Numbered from the stretch's first letter, positions 16,315 through 24,554 are shown. The stretch: 64,000 nt of DNA from UBA1731 sp045595285 (GCA_045595285.1 JAZOAC010000067.1:1-64000); one strand, 5' to 3'. Made by a program: numbers and translations. The notes: generated by a model not told the origin, from the letters alone.

Positions 16315-16383
16315 GCCGAAGCGCCGAACGAAATTGCGCCAAAACGCCGAATAAAATCACGCCAAAACGCCGAACGGATTGTA
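16315..16383. repeat. 23-bp tandem repeat, three copies
   Basis: Units start at 16315, 16338 and 16361 with the consensus GCCAAAACGCCGAAYRAAAT plus three bases; the first has GCCGAAGCGCCGAACG. The last copy runs into the -35 box of the next promoter, so the array lies where operators would act. Confidence 0.65.
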
Positions 16384-16407
16384 TTGTAGTGTGAAAGGTG
16401 ATATAAT
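16379..16407 (+). promoter_or_regulatory. promoter of the DUF4143 ATPase gene
   Basis: TTGTAT (16379-16384), 17-base spacer, TATAAT (16402-16407). The ATG follows only nine bases after the -10 box, so the mRNA would be leaderless or nearly so. Confidence 0.65.
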
Positions 16408-16415
16408 TTTGCGTT

Positions 16416-17693
16416 ATGAAAGATTATAGACCAAGAATAGCTGATGCCTTGTTGGCCGATAAATTGGCCGGTAAGGGTGCTGTTTTGATTGAAGGCCCAA
16501 AGTGGTGTGGCAAGACGACGACTGCGGAGCAGTTTGCCAAGAGCGTTCTTTATATGGCTGATCAGGATTCGCTCAAACGAAATCTTCAGATTGCTGATTT
16601 CAAGCCAAGTCGGCTTCTTGAGGGTGCAAAGCCCCGTCTTCTAGATGAATGGCAGATTGCCCCGAAGCTTTGGGATGCCGTTCGTTTCTCCGTAGATCAT
16701 ACGCCTGGGTTCGGGCATTTCATATTGACGGGTTCGACCGTTCCGGATGAAAGGCGTAACGAGATACAACATAGCGGTACGGGGCGCATCAGCCGGATGA
16801 AGATGCGACCGATGAGTTTATGGGAGTCGGGCGAATCGTCAGGAACGGTTTCGTTGGGCGATCTTTTTTCGCAAAAGGAATTCGAGGGCGGCGATTCGTC
16901 CCTTTCGTTTGAGGAACTTGCGTTTTTGGTTTGCCGCGGCGGCTGGCCATCCGTCATAGGGATGAAGGGGAAGATAGCTCTTGACCAATCGTATGATTAT
17001 ATCGAATCGGTCACCGAGAGCGATATCTCCAAGCCGGACGGAGTTTCACGCGATCCCGATTCGGCTCTCCGGATTATGCACAGCTATGCGAGGCTTCAGG
17101 GAACTCAGGCGGCCTATACTGTGATTCGCGATGACATAGCTCGGCATGAGGCCGATTCGTTCAACGAGGATACGATCGTTTCGTACGTAGGCGCTCTCAA
17201 GAAAATATTCGTCGTGGAGGACATGAAGGCCTGGTGCCCGAGTCTGCGGTGCAAAACACCTGTACGAACCAGCGATACACGCTACTTCATCGACCCGTCT
17301 ATCGCCACGGCGTCGATGGGCGTGTCTCCATCGGCGTTAATGGACGATCTGCCCACGTTCGGGTTCATGTTCGAGACGCTTGCCGTTCGTGATCTGCGTA
17401 CGTATGCAGAGCCTATCGACGGCAAACTGTATCACTATCTGGACAAAAGCGGCTTAGAGTGTGATATAGTGGTTCATTTGCGTGACGGAAGCTACGGCCT
17501 TGTCGAGGTTAAGCTTGGCGGCGATGCGTTGATCGAGAAGGGCGCGGCTTCCCTGCTTGCGGTTGCCGACAAGATTGATGTTACGCGCATGAAGAAGCCG
17601 TCATTCATGATGGTTCTCGTAGCTGATGGAGATTTCGCCTATCTACGGAAGGATGGGGTCATAGTATGCCCGATTGGGTGTCTCAAACCATGA
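16416..17693 (+). CDS. AAA_14/DUF4143 ATPase
   Basis: 425 residues of the ATP-binding DUF4143 family. Walker A is at residues 27-34 (GPKWCGKT), Walker B-like RLLDEWQIAPKLWDAVR follows near 74, and the sensor region is HFILTGSTVPDE. The C-terminal DUF4143 part contains LYHYLDKSGLECDIVVHLRD and YGLVEVKLGG, a PD-(D/E)xK-like arrangement (D..V / E.K) found in this family. These ATPases are frequent in gut genomes and accessory islands; their role is not established. The -10 box lies so close that no Shine-Dalgarno precedes the ATG, pointing to leaderless translation. It is followed by the group II intron region. Confidence 0.85.
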   Translation: MKDYRPRIADALLADKLAGKGAVLIEGPKWCGKTTTAEQFAKSVLYMADQDSLKRNLQIADFKPSRLLEGAKPRLLDEWQIAPKLWDAVRFSVDHTPGFGHFILTGSTVPDERRNEIQHSGTGRISRMKMRPMSLWESGESSGTVSLGDLFSQKEFEGGDSSLSFEELAFLVCRGGWPSVIGMKGKIALDQSYDYIESVTESDISKPDGVSRDPDSALRIMHSYARLQGTQAAYTVIRDDIARHEADSFNEDTIVSYVGALKKIFVVEDMKAWCPSLRCKTPVRTSDTRYFIDPSIATASMGVSPSALMDDLPTFGFMFETLAVRDLRTYAEPIDGKLYHYLDKSGLECDIVVHLRDGSYGLVEVKLGGDALIEKGAASLLAVADKIDVTRMKKPSFMMVLVADGDFAYLRKDGVIVCPIGCLKP

Positions 17694-17749
17694 TATGGCG
17701 ATAATGAGGATTTTCGGTTCTTTACTGTTGAAATAGGGTGAGGAAATCA

Positions 17750-17812
17750 GTGGAATAATTGGAATGATAGGGGAGGAATCCTGGAAAGAGTTTGATTTAT
17801 GGAGTGTATTTG
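17750..17812. repeat. island repeat R1, divergent copy 4
   Basis: GTGGAATAATTGGAATGATA, GGAATCCTGGAAAGAGTTTG match other R1 copies up to the AAAGAGT core. It abuts the ATG and intron start at 17813-17816. Confidence 0.4.
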
Positions 17813-17815
17813 ATG

Positions 17816-18797
17816 GTGCGCCAAGTAAAGTTCGATAGCGACTTGCGAAATGAAAGGAGTTCGCACTGACAAGAAATCGACAGTCAGTTAGGAAGACAGG
17901 CGGCATGAGGGGCGACCCGAATGTCGAAGCCCTGTCCTACAAACAGGTGAGCCGCAGCGTAAGCGAGTCCTTGCTGTTAAGTCTCGATAACTCCAAAGGT
18001 CCATGCGGCCAACGTGTCATATTGCGTGAAGCCGAAAAGAAGCGTCGGAGTCGATTTGCGGCGGAAATCAAATCGGGGAAGAATCAAGTCTATGATGCGG
18101 ACTTGTCGTCCTATTTCGATACGATACCGCACGACAAACTGTTTCTTGCCCTGCGCAGACGCATTACGGACAGCGGAGTGCTTTCTCTCATAAGACAGTG
18201 GCTGAAGTCCAACAGCGTCGAGCCGAACGGTGTGCAGAACAGCCCGAAAGGGAGGGGGACGCCGCAGGGCGGAGTGATTTCCCCATTGCTGTCAAACATC
18301 TACCTGCATTGGTTCGAGACGTGCGCCATGATGGTTGCCAAGGCAAGACATTACATGACGGGCAGGAGATACCTTGAGTGGTGTCCATCCCCGAAGTCGG
18401 TAAAGAAGGTTTGCAGGAAAGTCAAAGAACAGACGATGCGACGCAAGTTGCTTATGCCTGTAGAGGAAGTGATAAAGCGTCTCAATCTTGTCTTGGAAGG
18501 ATGGGGAAGGTACTTCAGGTGCGGGTATCCGTCGCGTCAGTTTGCGAAAGTGAACGCATATGCACGGTATCGCCTGTACAAGTTCCTCAACAGGAAGAGG
18601 CAGCGGCGGTATCGGCTGAAATACGCCGAGACCTACTACGGAGAACTAAAGAAACTCGGGCTTATAGCCCTTACAAGAAAGAGGTATTGCCGATGAAATC
18701 AGTTTCACACGGGAAGCCGTGTGCGGGAAATCCGCACGCACGGTTCGAAGAGGGGGCATCCGCATCGAAAGAACCGAGGCGGAATGCTCTACTCCAC
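17816..18797 (+). mobile_element. shrunken group II intron
   Basis: The 5' end has the consensus GTGCG (GTGCGCCAAGTAAAG). Near the 3' end, domain V is complete (about 18714-18746): AAGCCGTGTGCGG, a GAAA tetraloop, CCGCACGCACGGTTC, with the catalytic AGC triad. Domain VI follows (CATCCGC pairs with GCGGAATG). A candidate branch-point A at 18791 is seven bases from the 3' end, which terminates in AC. At about 980 bases it is less than half the usual length. Much of domains I-IV and most of the reverse transcriptase are missing. The upstream exon ends ATG and the downstream exon begins AAG, so exact removal joins a start codon to the dehydrogenase frame. Whether it still splices is unknown. Confidence 0.8.
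17905..18696 (+). pseudogene. ltrA: group II intron reverse transcriptase/maturase, internally deleted
   Basis: After an unrelated N-terminal stretch translated from intron RNA sequence, RT homology starts at KNQVYDADLSSYFDTIPHDK and includes GRGTPQGGVISPLLSNIYLH. The next motif, the catalytic YADD, is absent: the frame jumps from LHWFETCAMM directly to YLEWCPSPKSVKKVCRKVKE and the maturase (domain X) part, GWGRYFRCGYPSRQFAKVNA, up to the end. The N-terminal half of the RT (RT0-RT2) is also gone. It cannot be an active reverse transcriptase. Its stop overlaps an ATG at 18693 (AGAGG upstream) that is in frame with the dehydrogenase. Confidence 0.8.
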
Positions 18798-19649
18798 AAG
18801 TGTAATGTCAAAAATCCAGACACTGTTCTCATAACAGGAGCCTCGAGCGGCATCGGCGAGGCACTTGCCGTTGAATGTGCGAAACGAGGTACGCGCAACA
18901 TCTTCTTCTGTGGACGAGACGCAGAACGCGTTGCCGCCGTGGTCCGCAAATGTGAAGCGGCCGCAGCAGATAGTGTTTCGGACAAACCTCCAGTCATTCG
19001 CGGTGAGGTACTTGATGTCACGGATGAAGAGGCTGTCCGCAAATGGATAGAGGAGTGCAATGCGGTGGCGCCGCTTGAGGTTGTGTTCTCCAACGCCGGG
19101 ATCGGAACCGGAATCGAAAATGAGGAGAATGTGCGCAGAACATTTGCCACGAATGTCGGCGGCAACCTGAACGTGGTTCTGCCGACGATTGACATTTTTC
19201 GCCGGAATGCCGCCGCAGGTGTCGGCTCGTCCAGACGGCAGATTGTGATAACGGCGAGCATAGCGGGCTATGCACCGCTTTCGACGTGCCCGGCGTATGC
19301 CGCGACGAAGGCCGCGATGAAGAGCTGGGCACTTTCCCTGCGCGGAATGCTCAAACGCGAGGGGATATGGGTGAATGTGATCTGTCCAGGTTTTATCCGC
19401 TCGCGCATAACCGACCGCAATACATGTCCCATGCCATTTTTCATGGAGGCGGACTGTGCTGTCAAGGTCATGCTCGACCGCGTTGACAGGAATGTGGGGC
19501 TGATAGCGTTCCCGTGGCCGATGCGCTTTGGTGTGTGGCTGATGTCCGCATTGCCGTGGAGAGTCTCCGAGTTCATATCCGGAATGCTTCCTGAAAAGAC
19601 GTCAACCGGAAGATGCAAGGGAAATGAGTCCAAGCGAATAGCGTTTTAG
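18798..19649 (+). CDS. short-chain dehydrogenase/reductase, start codon split off by the intron
   Basis: A cytoplasmic NAD(P)-dependent oxidoreductase of about 285 residues. The Rossmann motif TGASSGIG appears within 20 residues of the exon start, then FSNAGIG, the catalytic Ser region IVITASIAGY and the YAATK active-site Tyr-Lys. The exon starts KCNVKNPDTVLITG and has no ATG, GTG or TTG of its own near the N-terminus. Joining it to the ATG at 17813-17815 (GGAG eight bases before it) gives a normal SDR start, MKCNVKNPDTVLITG. Without splicing, translation could begin at ATG 18693 inside the intron and add 35 residues encoded by domains V and VI. The substrate is unknown; C-terminal hydrophobic segments (LIAFPWPMRFGVWLMSALPW) suggest membrane association. 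Confidence 0.8.
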   Translation, partial: KCNVKNPDTVLITGASSGIGEALAVECAKRGTRNIFFCGRDAERVAAVVRKCEAAAADSVSDKPPVIRGEVLDVTDEEAVRKWIEECNAVAPLEVVFSNAGIGTGIENEENVRRTFATNVGGNLNVVLPTIDIFRRNAAAGVGSSRRQIVITASIAGYAPLSTCPAYAATKAAMKSWALSLRGMLKREGIWVNVICPGFIRSRITDRNTCPMPFFMEADCAVKVMLDRVDRNVGLIAFPWPMRFGVWLMSALPWRVSEFISGMLPEKTSTGRCKGNESKRIAF

Positions 19650-19674
19650 CCATGTGCGGGATTGACGTTTGATT

Positions 19675-19703
19675 TTTGGCAAATGGACAATGTGTGGTAT
19701 AAT
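19675..19703 (+). promoter_or_regulatory. promoter of the Tat-exported isomerase gene
   Basis: TATAAT at 19698-19703 preceded at 17 bases by a weak -35 (TTTGGC). It gives a leader of about 40 bases ending in AGGAGG, eight bases before the ATG at 19748. Confidence 0.55.
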
Positions 19704-19747
19704 GGACGGAATTTTATTTCAATTTATGATGCTATTCAGGAGGATGC

Positions 19748-20689
19748 ATGAAGAGGAGAGACTTTTTGAAGAGCGCCACAGTGGCCGGATTGGCCTCTGT
19801 CGCCGGATGTAAGGCGGATGCGGCCGCATGTTGCGGTGGCAGATGTGGCGATGACATCAATCTCTGCCTCCAGTGGAATGCGATTCCGGTCTCCGATGAT
19901 TTCAATGCAAAGCTCGACTACATGGAGGCGAACGGCTATGCCGCGGTCGAGATTCCCACTGGCGGCAAGTGCGAATGGATTCTCGAGAAGGGTGAGGCGT
20001 TCGGCAAGGCAATGCAGGGCCGTCGCCTTGTCTGCGCCACCGCATGCGGACCGAGCCGTTTCGATTACGCCGATCCCAGGATGAACGATGCCGAGGTAGC
20101 GAAGTTCATGCCGGTGCTTGAGATCCTTGGCGGAATCAAGTCCGTCGGCCTTATCATCTGCCCTGCGCGTTCGAAGCCGGAGGTGGGTCTCAAGGAGCTT
20201 CGCGAGGATTTCGTGACGAACACAGGCAAGCGTCTTGCGGAGAAGGCGGCGAAGTGTGGCACGTCCATTGTGCTCGAGCCGCTTCAGCGCAAGGAGACTC
20301 CGTTCCTCCGTCAGGTTTCAGACGCCGCCAAGATGGCGCAGGAGATCGGAGCGGGTTGCACGGTGCTCGCGGATTTCTGGCATATGACCTGGGAGGAGGC
20401 GAACGACCGCGCCGCGATTCTTTCCGCGGATTCGCTTCTCGCACATGTGCATATCGCGTCCCGCAAGTTCCGCAAGATCCCCGGTTCCGATGGTGCGGCG
20501 GACGATTACAGGCTCGGCTTCCGCGGTCTGAAGGAGATCGGATACAAGGGCGCGGTCTCCCTAGAGGCCGGCTGGGTGCCGAAGGGCAAGGATGCCAAGG
20601 GTAAGGCGATTCTTCCGGACCTCGCGGAGCGGCATGTGATTCTGACAAAGATGTGCGAACTTCTCCGCCGTCAGTGGGCGGAGGCGTAG
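19748..20689 (+). CDS. Tat-exported TIM-barrel sugar isomerase/epimerase-like protein
   Basis: 313 residues of the xylose isomerase-like TIM barrel superfamily (hydroxypyruvate isomerase/AP endonuclease-2 type). The N-terminus MKRRDFLKSATVAGLASVAG is a twin-arginine signal, with Cys at residue 21 after SVAG suggesting a lipobox. Metal-site candidates are the Glu in SIVLEPLQRKE near residue 175, the Asp and His in VLADFWHM near 210, the His in LAHVHIASRKFRKIPG near 236, and the Glu in GAVSLEAGW near 278. The Shine-Dalgarno AGGAGG is ideal. It is followed by a Tat-exported oxidoreductase, a pairing common in PVC sugar catabolism. Substrate not known. Confidence 0.8.
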   Translation: MKRRDFLKSATVAGLASVAGCKADAAACCGGRCGDDINLCLQWNAIPVSDDFNAKLDYMEANGYAAVEIPTGGKCEWILEKGEAFGKAMQGRRLVCATACGPSRFDYADPRMNDAEVAKFMPVLEILGGIKSVGLIICPARSKPEVGLKELREDFVTNTGKRLAEKAAKCGTSIVLEPLQRKETPFLRQVSDAAKMAQEIGAGCTVLADFWHMTWEEANDRAAILSADSLLAHVHIASRKFRKIPGSDGAADDYRLGFRGLKEIGYKGAVSLEAGWVPKGKDAKGKAILPDLAERHVILTKMCELLRRQWAEA

Positions 20690-20697
20690 GGGAACTT

Positions 20698-20803
20698 TGA
20701 GTTAAAGAGTGAAGGGTGAAGAGAAAAAGTCGTGCGTGAGGGAGAATTGCCCGTTGACAACCATCATCTACCAATCATCATCAACCACCAATCATCAACT
20801 AAC
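20698..20803. repeat. low-complexity GTGAAGGG / ATCATCAACC spacer
   Basis: Purine-rich GTTAAAGAGTGAAGGGTGAA is followed by ATCATC/ACCAATCATCAAC runs up to the ATG. The same vocabulary, reverse-complemented (CTCTTCACCCT.CACTC), occurs inside the mtaB gene at about 37095-37170. Confidence 0.55.
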
Positions 20804-22171
20804 ATGAACAGAAGAGATTTTTTGAGGTCAGGATCATTGTTTGCCGCAGCGGGGATCTCCGCATGCACGACAGCCGCGTTCAACGGAAAGAAAGAGCTGA
20901 AGGTAGCTGTCGTCGGCTGTGGCGGTCGCGGAACCGGCGGTATGTGGAAGCCGGCGAATGCGCAGGACTTCTACAAGTTCGGCGCACTGGGCAACATGAT
21001 GCAGGCGGCGGACATCCTCCGCAGGCAGGGCATCGACATCACCGTGAAGCCGGTCGCATTTGCGGACTACTTCCTTGACAAGGCGCAGTTCGCCGCCGAA
21101 AAGTTTGGCGTAGACAAGAAATTCGCGTTCGGCGGAGCGAACGGCTACAAGAAGGTGATGGACATGCCAGAAGTCGATGCCGTCATCCTGACCACGCCGC
21201 TCAATTTCCGTCCGATCCACACGATGTCCGCGGTCAGGGCCGGCAAGCACGTATTCGCGGAGAAGGGCGTTGCGGTGGACGCTCCCGGAGTGCGTCTCAT
21301 GATCGAGGCGTCCCGTCTCGCCGCTGAGAAGAAGCTCACGGTCGTGTGCGGGACGCAACGTCGCCATCAGCGCGGATATCTGCAGGTCAAGAAGGCGCTG
21401 GACGACGGGATCGTCAGCCCGATCCTCGGCGGCGAAGTGTACTGGAACAGCCGCGTTCCGTGGGTGCGCAAACGCGGGCCCGGGATGAGCAACAAGGACT
21501 ATCTCTGCAACAACTGGCTCAACTTCACGGAACTCTCCGGCGACCACATCTGCGAGCAGCATGTCCACAACATCGACGTCGCGAACTGGTTCATCGGACG
21601 CTTCCCGAAGACGGCTCTTGCATTCGGCGCCCGTACGCGCCGCGTGAGCGGAAACCAGTACGACTTCTTCTCCGCCGACCTCGACTATGGTGAAGGTGTG
21701 CATATCCATTCGATGTGTCGTCAGGTCTCGGGATGCAAGGACGATGTCCGCGAGTTCTTCCGTTCCGGCAATGCCATCATCTCGACGAGCCACAGGGCCC
21801 AGGTCGTGCGAAGGGCGGCAGACAACAAGAGGATTGCGCTCACGGGCGACTATCCGGACGTGAACCCCTATGTGCAGGAGCATGTGGACCTGCTCAAGAG
21901 TGTCCTTGGCGCAGGCCCCTATCTCAACGAGGGCGAGACGTGCGCGCTTTCCACGGCCTGCGGAATCATGATCCGCATATCCGCATACACCGGGCAGGTC
22001 GTCACGATGAACGACATCATCAAGACGGCGACTTCGCCTTTCTACAGCATGGCATGCACGCCCGCGCCGGAGGACTTCGAGAAGGATGGAGATGTTGCGA
22101 TGCCCGAATACGGGGAAAACCAGTGGCCGCTTCCGGGCACACCCTGGAGCGATCCCAGAAAGAATGCCTGA
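20804..22171 (+). CDS. Tat-exported Gfo/Idh/MocA family oxidoreductase
   Basis: 455 residues. The Tat signal MNRRDFLRSGSLFAAAGISA ends in a Cys that could be lipidated. The Rossmann motif is VAVVGCGGRGTGG at about residues 31-43. Catalytic-region motifs are GKHVFAEKGVAVDAPGVRLM (the EK pair near residue 150) and SGDHICEQHVHNIDVANWFI, as in the planctomycete/verrucomicrobial inositol-dehydrogenase-like group. The start is ATG 20804, where the twin-arginine motif begins; the frame open from 20732 runs through low-complexity spacer. No Shine-Dalgarno is visible. It probably oxidises or isomerises a sugar in the cell envelope together with the upstream isomerase-like protein. Confidence 0.85.
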   Translation: MNRRDFLRSGSLFAAAGISACTTAAFNGKKELKVAVVGCGGRGTGGMWKPANAQDFYKFGALGNMMQAADILRRQGIDITVKPVAFADYFLDKAQFAAEKFGVDKKFAFGGANGYKKVMDMPEVDAVILTTPLNFRPIHTMSAVRAGKHVFAEKGVAVDAPGVRLMIEASRLAAEKKLTVVCGTQRRHQRGYLQVKKALDDGIVSPILGGEVYWNSRVPWVRKRGPGMSNKDYLCNNWLNFTELSGDHICEQHVHNIDVANWFIGRFPKTALAFGARTRRVSGNQYDFFSADLDYGEGVHIHSMCRQVSGCKDDVREFFRSGNAIISTSHRAQVVRRAADNKRIALTGDYPDVNPYVQEHVDLLKSVLGAGPYLNEGETCALSTACGIMIRISAYTGQVVTMNDIIKTATSPFYSMACTPAPEDFEKDGDVAMPEYGENQWPLPGTPWSDPRKNA

Positions 22172-22178
22172 ATGCGGA

Positions 22179-22730
22179 ATGAGCGGCGGCAGACAGTACA
22201 TCAGCGCGGACGAATATCTGCATGACAACTGGCGTCTGGCGGCGGCGGTCCGCAGGAGCGGATGGCGTCCTGACTTTATCCTCGGACTCTGGCGCGGCGG
22301 CGCCCCGGTGGCGATATCCATGCACGAGTTCATGAAGGTTACCGGCTGGAGCGTGCAGCACGTGCCGCTCAAGTGCGCGAGCTACACGGGCGTCGGGGAG
22401 AATCCCGGCGAGGTCGTGTTCACGCATGGCGACGTCGTGTTCGGAATGTTCCGCAAGGGCGACAGGGTGCTTGTCGTGGATGACGTGTTCGACACAGGCA
22501 AGACCGCTGCGGCCGTCAAGCGCAGGATGGAGGCGGCAGGGGTTGACATGCGCATGGCGTGCGTGTACTGGAAGCCGGGGAAGAACACCACCGATCTTGC
22601 CCCAGACTATTTCGTGAAGGATGTCGGTGACGACTGGATAGTGTTCCCGCATGAGATCGAAGGTCTCTCCGCATCCGAGATCGTTTGCAAGGATGCGACT
22701 CTCGCCGAGCTGATGGAGGGATGCGTCTGA
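22179..22730 (+). CDS. phosphoribosyltransferase-like protein
   Basis: 183 residues. The PRPP-binding signature is clear: RVLVVDDVFDTGKTAAAV (two acidic residues then DTGKT) near residue 93, with an upstream flexible-loop region FILGLWRGGAPVAISMHEFM. A type I purine-type PRTase is likely, but the base or ring it uses cannot be read off. ATG 22179 is eight bases after the preceding stop; ATG 22164 overlaps the preceding gene and is the alternative. Confidence 0.7.
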   Translation: MSGGRQYISADEYLHDNWRLAAAVRRSGWRPDFILGLWRGGAPVAISMHEFMKVTGWSVQHVPLKCASYTGVGENPGEVVFTHGDVVFGMFRKGDRVLVVDDVFDTGKTAAAVKRRMEAAGVDMRMACVYWKPGKNTTDLAPDYFVKDVGDDWIVFPHEIEGLSASEIVCKDATLAELMEGCV

Positions 22731-22755
22731 CGCATCCCGTCTTTGAGGGGTCGAC

Positions 22756-24495
22756 ATGGGGTTTCTGCCTGTAACGCGGGATGAAATGCGCAAGCTCGGA
22801 TGGCGTCGCGCCGACGTCATCCTTGTCAGTGGCGACGCCTATGTCGATTCGCCCTATTCCGGGGTCGCGGTAATCGGACAGACGCTCGCAAAGGCCGGAT
22901 ACAGGGTTGCGATCCTGAGCCAGCCCGACATGTCCGATCCTGATGCCTTCCGGTCGTTGGGCGAGCCGAACCTGTTCTGGGGTGTGAGTCCGGGATGCGT
23001 GGATTCCATGGTCGCCAACTATACGGCCGTCGGCAAGCGCAGACACCAGGATGACTTCACGCCGGGCGGCGAGAACAATCGTCGGCCAGACCGTGCGGCA
23101 ATAGCCTACTCGAACGCGATACGCTCGGCGTGGAAACCGTGCAAACCGATTGTCCTTGGCGGCGTCGAGGCGAGTCTGCGCCGCATCGCGCACTATGATT
23201 TCTGGAGCGACAGGGTGAGGCGTCCGGTTGTGTGCGACGCAAAGGCGGACGCTCTCTGCTACGGAATGGGCGAACGGTCGATGCTTGCGTTCGCAGATGC
23301 CGTCAAGTGCGGAAAGGACTGGAGAGGCATCCCCGGACTTTGCTGGATGGCGAGTGAAAAAGGGTTCGTCCCGCCCGAGAACGCCGTCGAGCTTCCCGGA
23401 TTTGCGGAGGTGAGCGCGGACACGCCGGAGGGGAAGAAGGCGTTTGCAGACGCATTCATGGAATTCTCGAAGAACCAGGATCCGGTGACCGGGCGTCCTC
23501 TGATTCAGAAGGTGGACAACCGCTGGCTTGTGCACAACCGTCCCAGTGCGCCGCTTGAGCGGCATGAACTTGACGATGTTCACTCCATAAGGTGGATGCT
23601 TGATGCGCCGCCATCAATACGCGCGAAGGGAAAGATCCGTGCGCTTGATACGATACGTTTCGGGGTGACGACGCATCGGGGGTGCTATGGCGGGTGCAGG
23701 TTCTGCGCAATAGCCGTCCACCAGGGGCGGCGGATCGTGAGCCGTTCGAAGAAGGGCGTTGTCGAAGAGGTGAAGGGATTCCTGCGGCATCCGATGTTTC
23801 GCGGAACGGTTTCCGACGTTGGTGGACCGACGGCGAACATGTACGGGTTCGACTGTGCGCGCAAGGCGAAGGAGGGTGCATGCAGAGACCGGGGCTGCCT
23901 CTTTCCGCGCGCATGCCCTGCGCTGATGGCAAACCATCGTCCTCAGCTTGAACTGCTGCGTGAGCTGCGCGGCATCCAGGGCGTGAAGCACGTGTTTGTG
24001 GCGAGCGGGATACGTTCGGACCTTGTCGCTGCGGACAGGTCGTGCGGCGACGAATATGTGTCGGTGATCGCGAGGCATCATGTCTCCGGGCAGCTCAAGC
24101 TTGCGCCGGAGCATGTCGTGCCGCATGTCCTCGAGTGCATGGGAAAACCCGGCGTGAAGGATCTGCTGGAGTTCAAGCGCAGGTTTGACGCCGCCAGCCG
24201 CAGATTCGGAAAGCGGCAGTTTCTGACGTATTACTTCATCGCCGCCCATCCTGGATGCACGGAGGCCGACATGCGGGAACTCAAGAGATTCGCCGAAAGG
24301 GAGCTGAACCTGCGTCCGGAACAGGTGCAGATATTCACGCCGACGCCTCTGACGGCGGCGACCTGCATGTACCATACCGGCATCGATCCGTACACGGGGC
24401 GCAAGGTGCATGTCGCACGGGGACTCGGCGAAAAGCAGCGGCAGAAGGATGTCCTGACCGGTGGCGGAACAGTGCGTCCGAAAAAGCGATTCTGA
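22756..24495 (+). CDS. ygiQ: YgiQ-family radical SAM protein
   Basis: 579 residues with the full YgiQ layout: a cobalamin-binding-like N-terminal domain (DVILVSGDAYVDSPYSGVAV), the linker PCKPIVLGGVEASLRRIAHY, and the radical SAM core with the [4Fe-4S] motif GCYGGCRFC near residue 308. It continues with SDVGGPTANMYGFDC and LTYYFIAAHPGC, and ends with the family's FTPTPLTAATCMYHTGIDPY. A second cysteine cluster (GACRDRGCLFPRACP) probably carries another cluster. The enzyme's substrate is not known in any organism I am sure of. It sits 25 bases after the phosphoribosyltransferase gene. Confidence 0.9.
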   Translation: MGFLPVTRDEMRKLGWRRADVILVSGDAYVDSPYSGVAVIGQTLAKAGYRVAILSQPDMSDPDAFRSLGEPNLFWGVSPGCVDSMVANYTAVGKRRHQDDFTPGGENNRRPDRAAIAYSNAIRSAWKPCKPIVLGGVEASLRRIAHYDFWSDRVRRPVVCDAKADALCYGMGERSMLAFADAVKCGKDWRGIPGLCWMASEKGFVPPENAVELPGFAEVSADTPEGKKAFADAFMEFSKNQDPVTGRPLIQKVDNRWLVHNRPSAPLERHELDDVHSIRWMLDAPPSIRAKGKIRALDTIRFGVTTHRGCYGGCRFCAIAVHQGRRIVSRSKKGVVEEVKGFLRHPMFRGTVSDVGGPTANMYGFDCARKAKEGACRDRGCLFPRACPALMANHRPQLELLRELRGIQGVKHVFVASGIRSDLVAADRSCGDEYVSVIARHHVSGQLKLAPEHVVPHVLECMGKPGVKDLLEFKRRFDAASRRFGKRQFLTYYFIAAHPGCTEADMRELKRFAERELNLRPEQVQIFTPTPLTAATCMYHTGIDPYTGRKVHVARGLGEKQRQKDVLTGGGTVRPKKRF

Positions 24496-24508
24496 ACCGG
24501 ATACATGG

Positions 24509-24514
24509 TATAAT
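24509..24514 (+). promoter_or_regulatory. -10 box for the rbfA-truB-ribF cluster
   Basis: TATAAT 40 bases before the rbfA start, right after the ygiQ stop at 24495. The -35 is weak. Confidence 0.5.
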
Positions 24515-24554
24515 ATGCGGCGTTGTCGGATTGGGCCGATAAAGGATTTGAGAT

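Larger units (their letters stand above)
15075..16378. other. repeat-rich intergenic stretch with only small open frames
   Basis: About 1.3 kb with no convincing gene. It holds two short open frames (15346-15486 and 15971-16111), two copies of the island repeat, a cluster of GAGAAT/ATTCTC half-sites, a 34-bp perfect palindrome, a strong hairpin terminator and the beginning of a 23-bp tandem array. Sequence is visibly AT-richer than the flanking metabolic regions. Confidence 0.6.

Noticed and set aside
12605..16383. CRISPR array
   Set aside because: The tandem units at 12605 and 16315 are directly adjacent, with no unique spacers of constant length, and no cas gene is present.
10567..17812. 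Integron cassette array with attC sites
   Set aside because: The R1 repeats lie between genes, but I see no integrase of the IntI type and no consistent R'/R'' inverted core; cassette genes are also in both orientations.
20834..22372. 512-codon minus-strand open frame opposite the oxidoreductase gene
   Set aside because: It is antisense to the clear Gfo/Idh/MocA gene, has no ribosome-binding site and shows no family motif; long antisense frames are expected at this GC content and codon bias.
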